In this document: piece by piece, positions 61,201 to 64,000 of the stretch
How the letters are laid out: each line of letters begins with the position of its first letter
How positions within the stretch are numbered: the first letter of the stretch is position 1
DNA from: an uncultured Croceitalea sp.
GTDB taxonomy: Bacteria > Bacteroidota > Bacteroidia > Flavobacteriales > Flavobacteriaceae
Assembly (NCBI GenBank): GCA_947495075.1
Contig: CANLXH010000002.1
Span: 806,001 to 870,000, forward strand
Reading direction: 5' to 3'
Length of the DNA stretch: 64,000 bases
The notes under the pieces: generated by a model
The model's input: only the letters and a program-made list of their open reading frames with translations
Told to the model about the DNA's origin: nothing
Databases searched by the model: none
Position numbers and translations under genes: made by a program

Positions 61201-61553
61201 GAAATTATGCAGAGCGTAATGCAATAAGAGGACCATGGAGTCACGTGGTTGATTTTAAATTGTTGCAAGATTTTTCACTTAAATTTGGTGAAAAAACACA
61301 TACGCTACAATTATCTGCAGATATTTTCAACTTTACGAATTTGTTGAATAAAAATTGGGGACAAAGAAAGTTTATCAGAAACAACGTAAATCCTCTAACT
61401 ACAGTTTCAACTTCTGGAGGTACTCCTACATTTGATATCAATTCTGGTGCATACAATGATGACGGAACTCCAAATATTGAAGAGCTTGATGATTTTGGTA
61501 TTCAATCTTCAAGATGGCAAGCACAATTAGGTGTTAGATATATCTTTAACTAA
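58293..61553 (+). CDS. Oar-like TonB-dependent receptor
   Basis: 1086 residues. Signal peptide (1-20), carboxypeptidase-regulatory-like domain (about 25-115: G-K-V-T-D-N-A-G-E-P-L-P-G-A-S-I), plug (L-D-E-V-V-V-T-A-V) and long beta-barrel ending R-Y-I-F-N. The G-G-S-I-N-A-V-T-R-S-G-S-N-E-F-K-G-S-A-Y motif is typical of Oar-type outer-membrane proteins. No SusD partner follows, so it is not a classic SusC. Protein or peptide uptake has been reported for Oar homologues; the ligand here is unknown. Confidence 0.9.
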   Translation: MKKIYLVIVTLFIGVTAFSQGVTTSAIGGKVTDNAGEPLPGASIVAVHTPSGTVYGAATDFDGFYRISGMRTGGPYKVTISYVGFNEDVKEGVYLNLGSTVRISSQMTESSTALDEVVVTAVSNGVFGSNKTGTETNISRRQVATTPAASRSLADFVRLTPQAQLSEGDDGFSISLAGQNNRYNAIYVDGAVNNDVFGLAGSGTNGGQTGVNPLSVDAIETFQINIAPFDVRQSGFSGGSINAVTRSGSNEFKGSAYYFTRNESLAGKTPPDLVGDGEEREKLANFSANTYGVRLGGPLVKDKLFFFVNYERGEAETPQPFNFSNYTGRASEADLANLRNFVNTTYGYDIGIFDNNTRTLESNTLVAKLDWNINQDHNLSLRHSYVGADNLEARNSGNRGIGFLNGSESFVSNTNSTALELNSRFGNKFSNNLVVGYTSVRDDRDPLGDPFPTVRIQDGNGNINFGAEPFSTANLLNTDYLTITNNFEIYAGRHTVTLGANAEFANVKNLFFAFNFGSYNYEDITDDDGNLITSALDQFLNNLAPEEYQHGYSLVGSTAVGDESDGSADFETSQYGFYIQDDFDVTDDFKFSFGARIDLPVWKSGPVNEDFNTTTVGILEAAGKDLQGARVGQEISNAVFSPRLGFNWDVNGNRTTQIRGGLGVFTSRLPLVWPGGTYNNNGITGGFSGDFNTNVTEFEPDVNNQTRAVEPGTGGLSGNIDLIAADFKLPQVMKYNIAIDQKLPFWGLIASADFLYTDVITDIFYENLNIPASIGNYEGADNRPFYTRSFGDLLDNTYGRIILASNTGGGNATNATFTLRKPFENGFAGSVSYTYGESNKIFDGTSSQNSSQWRNIQTVNGKNSNLPVTRSDFALGNRITANASYEFKWNDNVKTTVALFYEGVQSGPYSFTYRDTRDLLNDDSRDNALIYIPRDASEIQFSGDATEQAAKWQQLDTFISSIDYLNENRGNYAERNAIRGPWSHVVDFKLLQDFSLKFGEKTHTLQLSADIFNFTNLLNKNWGQRKFIRNNVNPLTTVSTSGGTPTFDINSGAYNDDGTPNIEELDDFGIQSSRWQAQLGVRYIFN

Positions 61554-61578
61554 TTACTCTTAATCATCATATAAATTT

Positions 61579-61603
61579 AAACCCCGCAAAAGCGGGGTTT
61601 TTT
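61579..61603 (+). terminator. Strong intrinsic terminator of the Oar-like gene
   Basis: AAACCCCGC, AAAA loop, GCGGGGTTT and T-run; perfect 9-bp stem. Confidence 0.95.
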
Positions 61604-61644
61604 ATGTGTAAAGAATTTGTATTTTTAAGCATCAAACTTAAACT

Positions 61645-62082
61645 ATGGAAATCATTCAAAACTTACATTCTTATTTTGCTTACATAGTCCTAGCAATATT
61701 AATTCTAGCAGTAATTAACGCCTTATCAGGTTGGTTAAGTAAAAAAGAGTTTAGATTTGATAAAGATTTACGTATAAGCCTATTTGCACTTATTCTAAGC
61801 CACATTCAATTACTAATAGGATTAGCTTTATACTTTACCTCTGCCAATGGTCTAAAAGCAATACAAACCTTAGGTGTGGGGGGGTTAAATGCTTCGGCAC
61901 GCTTATTAGCACTAGAACATCCGCTAACTAATATAATTGCTTTGGCACTAATTACAATAGGATGGTCGCGTCATAAAAAGAAAACAGACGATACCGCCAA
62001 ATTTAAGAGTATCGCTGTATTTTATGGTTTGGGATTGTTGTTAATATTAAGCCAAATTCCATGGGGACAATGGTTTAACTAA
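61645..62082 (+). CDS. Conserved four-helix membrane protein
   Basis: 145 residues with four membrane helices. A His in the first helix (N-L-H-S-Y-F-A-Y), one in the second (L-S-H-I-Q-L-L-I-G-L), and E-H-P in the third (A-L-E-H-P-L-T-N-I-I) are spaced like heme-ligand positions in cytochrome b-type proteins. Bacteroidota homologues are often named cytochrome B or hypothetical. Function unproven. Confidence 0.75.
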   Translation: MEIIQNLHSYFAYIVLAILILAVINALSGWLSKKEFRFDKDLRISLFALILSHIQLLIGLALYFTSANGLKAIQTLGVGGLNASARLLALEHPLTNIIALALITIGWSRHKKKTDDTAKFKSIAVFYGLGLLLILSQIPWGQWFN

Positions 62083-62084
62083 TT

Positions 62085-62597
62085 CTATTTAACTACGGAA
62101 ATTTTAAAATTAATTTTGGAGTCGTTTTCAAAAACCCCAAAAGGTTCAACATTTTGTTCTGTTCCGTTGTAAGTTGCTGAAAGAACTTCGAATAAGAAGA
62201 ACCCACATTCATCAGGAATCCCATGCTTAATATCTAATACTAATAGATCCGTTTCCTCTTCATTTAGGTTTATAGACCAAGTGTTTTCTCCTTCTTGTCC
62301 AAAGAGTTCTAGAACTATTATATCCTTAACAGAATCTGGTAATCCAGGAATCTGATTTTCATCAAAAACTACAGGACGAATAATAATCCCATTTTTTTCT
62401 ACTGTAATATCTAATCCACTATAGGTATTATTGGCGATAAGGTTTGTGCCGTTGACGTCTACCAATTCTATATAAATTGTTTGTGTTATAGGGTCTATTA
62501 TGGCTCCATCAGGAATTCCACAAGGGTTATTATCATCACTAATATTACAGGATGTTATTAGTATAATAGTTAATACAAATAGTATAGTCTTTTTCAC
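62085..62597 (-). CDS. Lipoprotein of unknown function
   Basis: 170 residues from a GTG at 62597, which gives a lipoprotein signal K-K-T-I-L-F-V-L-T-I-I-L-I-T-S-C. A longer frame from a TTG at 62648 overlaps the upstream stop (TTGA) but delays the signal by 17 residues. The mature part is rich in Asp/Glu and beta-prone, with C-G-I-P-D-G and E-C-G-F-F-L-F-E. No domain recognised. Downstream of the endonuclease-type gene and probably in one transcript. Confidence 0.72.
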   Translation of the reverse strand: MKKTILFVLTIILITSCNISDDNNPCGIPDGAIIDPITQTIYIELVDVNGTNLIANNTYSGLDITVEKNGIIIRPVVFDENQIPGLPDSVKDIIVLELFGQEGENTWSINLNEEETDLLVLDIKHGIPDECGFFLFEVLSATYNGTEQNVEPFGVFENDSKINFKISVVK

Positions 62598-62644
62598 AAC
62601 TGCTTTTCCAATAGATGATAAAATCAAATACAGTTGCGTTAAGT

Positions 62645-63682
62645 TCAATTGTATTGTTTAATTAAGTATAAGTAGACTGGAAAATGGTCTGCGTAACCCC
62701 CTTGGTAGGTAGTGCCTACATAAGTGCGAAAGGGATATCCCTTATATCTTCCCGAAGAAGTTTTTAAATAATTAGGACTAAAAACTCCAACCTTCCAAAA
62801 CGAATATGTATTATTCGTAGAATCTACAAGGTTTGAAGTAAAAAAGAATTGATCAAATAAATTCCACTTATCCCTATAAGCCAAGGAACCCAACCCTTTT
62901 CTAAACAATTTTTCCATGGGGTTATATAAGGATAAGCTATCTAGTTGTTTTATTTTTCCTTTGACCTTCAATACTTTTTTAAAACTAGCATCACGAGGGT
63001 CATCATTAAAATCTCCCATGCTTATTATTTTTGCTGTAGTATCTATTTCTTGAATAGAGTCAATAATTCTTTTGTTTAATTCCGCAGCTTTTCTTCTAAA
63101 AGGTTTACTACGTGCTTCTCCACCACTTCTAGAAGGCCAATGGTTAACTATAAAATAAACAGACTCATTATCTAAAACACCTTTAACTACAAGTTGATCT
63201 CTGGTGTAGTCTCGATAACCATCCTCTTTAAAAAGCAATAGGCGATGACTCTTAAAAGAATCTGGAATAAAAGAAGCTTTTTTATACAATAGAGCAACAT
63301 CTATCCCACGTTCATCGGGAGAATCTAGGTGAATAATACCATAATCCTTATTCTGAAGATTTTTATGATTTATTAAGTCTTCTAAAACAGTTCTTTTTTC
63401 AATTTCGCAAAGACCAATAATATCTGGAGAGGTATTGGTTATACTTTTCCCTATTTCAGAAATAACAGAGGAAATATTATCAATTTTCTTTTGATACCGT
63501 TCTTGCGTCCAATTATAAGAGCCTTTGGCAGTTCTTTCGTCATCAAAGATTAAGCTGTCATTTACAGTATCAAATAAATTTTCGACATTATAAAATGCTA
63601 TAGTTTTAATTTTAAAAGTCTTTTGGGGTTGACCAAATAGAATACAAGGAAACGATAATAATAAAACTAAAAGAACTCTCAT
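62645..63682 (-). CDS. Exported endonuclease/exonuclease/phosphatase family protein
   Basis: 345 residues. Signal peptide M-R-V-L-L-V-L-L-L-S-F-P-C-I-L-F-G. The EEP fold is intact: Y-N-V-E-N-L-F (metal Glu), catalytic Asp in I-D-V-A-L-L-Y, H-W-P-S-R-S-G-G, M-G-D-F-N-D and Y-A-D-H-F-P at the end. Exported EEP enzymes cleave nucleic acids or phospho-lipids; the substrate is open. It diverges from the receptor-like gene at 63777. Confidence 0.9.
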   Translation of the reverse strand: MRVLLVLLLSFPCILFGQPQKTFKIKTIAFYNVENLFDTVNDSLIFDDERTAKGSYNWTQERYQKKIDNISSVISEIGKSITNTSPDIIGLCEIEKRTVLEDLINHKNLQNKDYGIIHLDSPDERGIDVALLYKKASFIPDSFKSHRLLLFKEDGYRDYTRDQLVVKGVLDNESVYFIVNHWPSRSGGEARSKPFRRKAAELNKRIIDSIQEIDTTAKIISMGDFNDDPRDASFKKVLKVKGKIKQLDSLSLYNPMEKLFRKGLGSLAYRDKWNLFDQFFFTSNLVDSTNNTYSFWKVGVFSPNYLKTSSGRYKGYPFRTYVGTTYQGGYADHFPVYLYLIKQYN

Positions 63683-63776
63683 TACAGGTAAATGTAAGTT
63701 AACCTTTTAAGTTTTTATTCAATTAAAATGTAATTTCTTACATTTTACGTATTATTGAGATACACATTAATATTAC

Positions 63777-64000
63777 ATGCGTTTAGCTTTTATCATTTTT
63801 TGCACTTCATTTTTTACGTATGGTCAAGACACAATTATCATTTCAGGAAGTTTACAGAAAGAAAGCAAGAGAGAAGCGTTAGAACAGGTTCTTATTGAGA
63901 TTGAAGGAACTAACGAGACCAGTCTGTCTAACAGCTTAGGAGAATTTACACTAAGTACTTCTTTAAAAGGAACATATATTCTAAGGCTTTCTGCTCCCTA
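63777..64000 (+). CDS. Receptor-like protein with carboxypeptidase-regulatory domain (3' cut off)
   Basis: ATG at 63777; 74 residues visible before the window ends. Signal peptide M-R-L-A-F-I-I-F-C-T-S-F-F-T-Y-G-Q, then a beta sandwich opening with I-I-S-G-S-L-Q-K-E-S and N-S-L-G-E-F-T-L-S. That is the usual N-terminal domain of TonB-dependent receptors or of related exported proteins in Bacteroidota. The barrel, if any, is outside the window. Confidence 0.65.
   Translation, partial: MRLAFIIFCTSFFTYGQDTIIISGSLQKESKREALEQVLIEIEGTNETSLSNSLGEFTLSTSLKGTYILRLSAP

Noticed and set aside
58293-61553. SusC of a polysaccharide utilisation locus
   Set aside because: No SusD follows and the plug and barrel motifs are Oar-like.

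Overview
The window looks like a chromosomal segment of a marine or aquatic member of the Flavobacteriaceae (Bacteroidota). The DNA is AT-rich. Promoters fit the Bacteroidota -7 pattern TAnnTTTG. Shine-Dalgarno sequences are weak or absent. There are two TonB-dependent receptors and part of a third protein of that type, many lipoproteins with a Cys soon after a hydrophobic leader, and several phylum-typical families (BatA/B/MoxR, Oar-like receptor, DUF3108, long LspA, Cys-poor DksA-like protein). I found no rRNA, tRNA, CRISPR, prophage, insertion sequence or integrase. It reads as ordinary core chromosome with small accessory inserts.

Layout. 1-5179 (minus): MoxR ATPase, DUF58, a BatD-like membrane protein, BatA and truncated BatB, a co-directional envelope/stress operon. 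5338-8206 (plus): aldo/keto reductase, SDR and an AlbA_2-type protein. 8203-11071 (minus): amylosucrase plus fructokinase, a two-gene sucrose module. 11223-12998: phosphoesterase and acyl-ACP desaturase. 13056-19075 (minus): OmpA and helix-hairpin-helix pair, ALDH7-type dehydrogenase, DUF1304, two paralogous CAP lipoproteins, CvpA. 19136-22502: GlpD and GpsA converge. 22639-27641: lipoprotein, AraC regulator divergent from a PhyH dioxygenase, SulP transporter. 27697-35936: mostly minus-strand enzymes, exported YCII and DinB proteins, cytochrome c, bestrophin, nitronate monooxygenase, EamA, ArsC-like, DUF3298. 36038-42216: cystathionine gamma-synthase, GdhA, RecO, heme-type TonB receptor. 42275-50890: LEA-like lipoprotein, IleS, DksA-like, LspA, folate cyclo-ligase, UvrC. 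50904-58135: patatin/BamA-type protein, then a tight DUF3108, TDO, M23, Pgi operon. 58293-64000: Oar-like receptor, small membrane protein, EEP phosphatase and a cut-off receptor-like gene.

Most notable points. (1) The isoleucyl-tRNA synthetase carries G-I-H-H where the class I signature H-x-G-H belongs, a swap linked to mupirocin hyper-resistance in IleRS2 enzymes. (2) Three intergenic loci share the layout hairpin, AAGTTT plus a GGTTGGTT-like single strand, intrinsic terminator. Two are identical over 17 nt, and one has its own promoter, so this may be an undescribed small-RNA or 3'UTR family. (3) A degenerate dispersed repeat appears to supply the start codon and N-terminal tail of an SDR enzyme. 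(4) An exported YCII/DinB pair, a 28-residue membrane ORF and mutually exclusive hairpins between the CAP genes deserve a second look.

Starts were moved inward from the longest ORF wherever a signal peptide, family N-terminus or promoter position required it; these choices are stated per entry.
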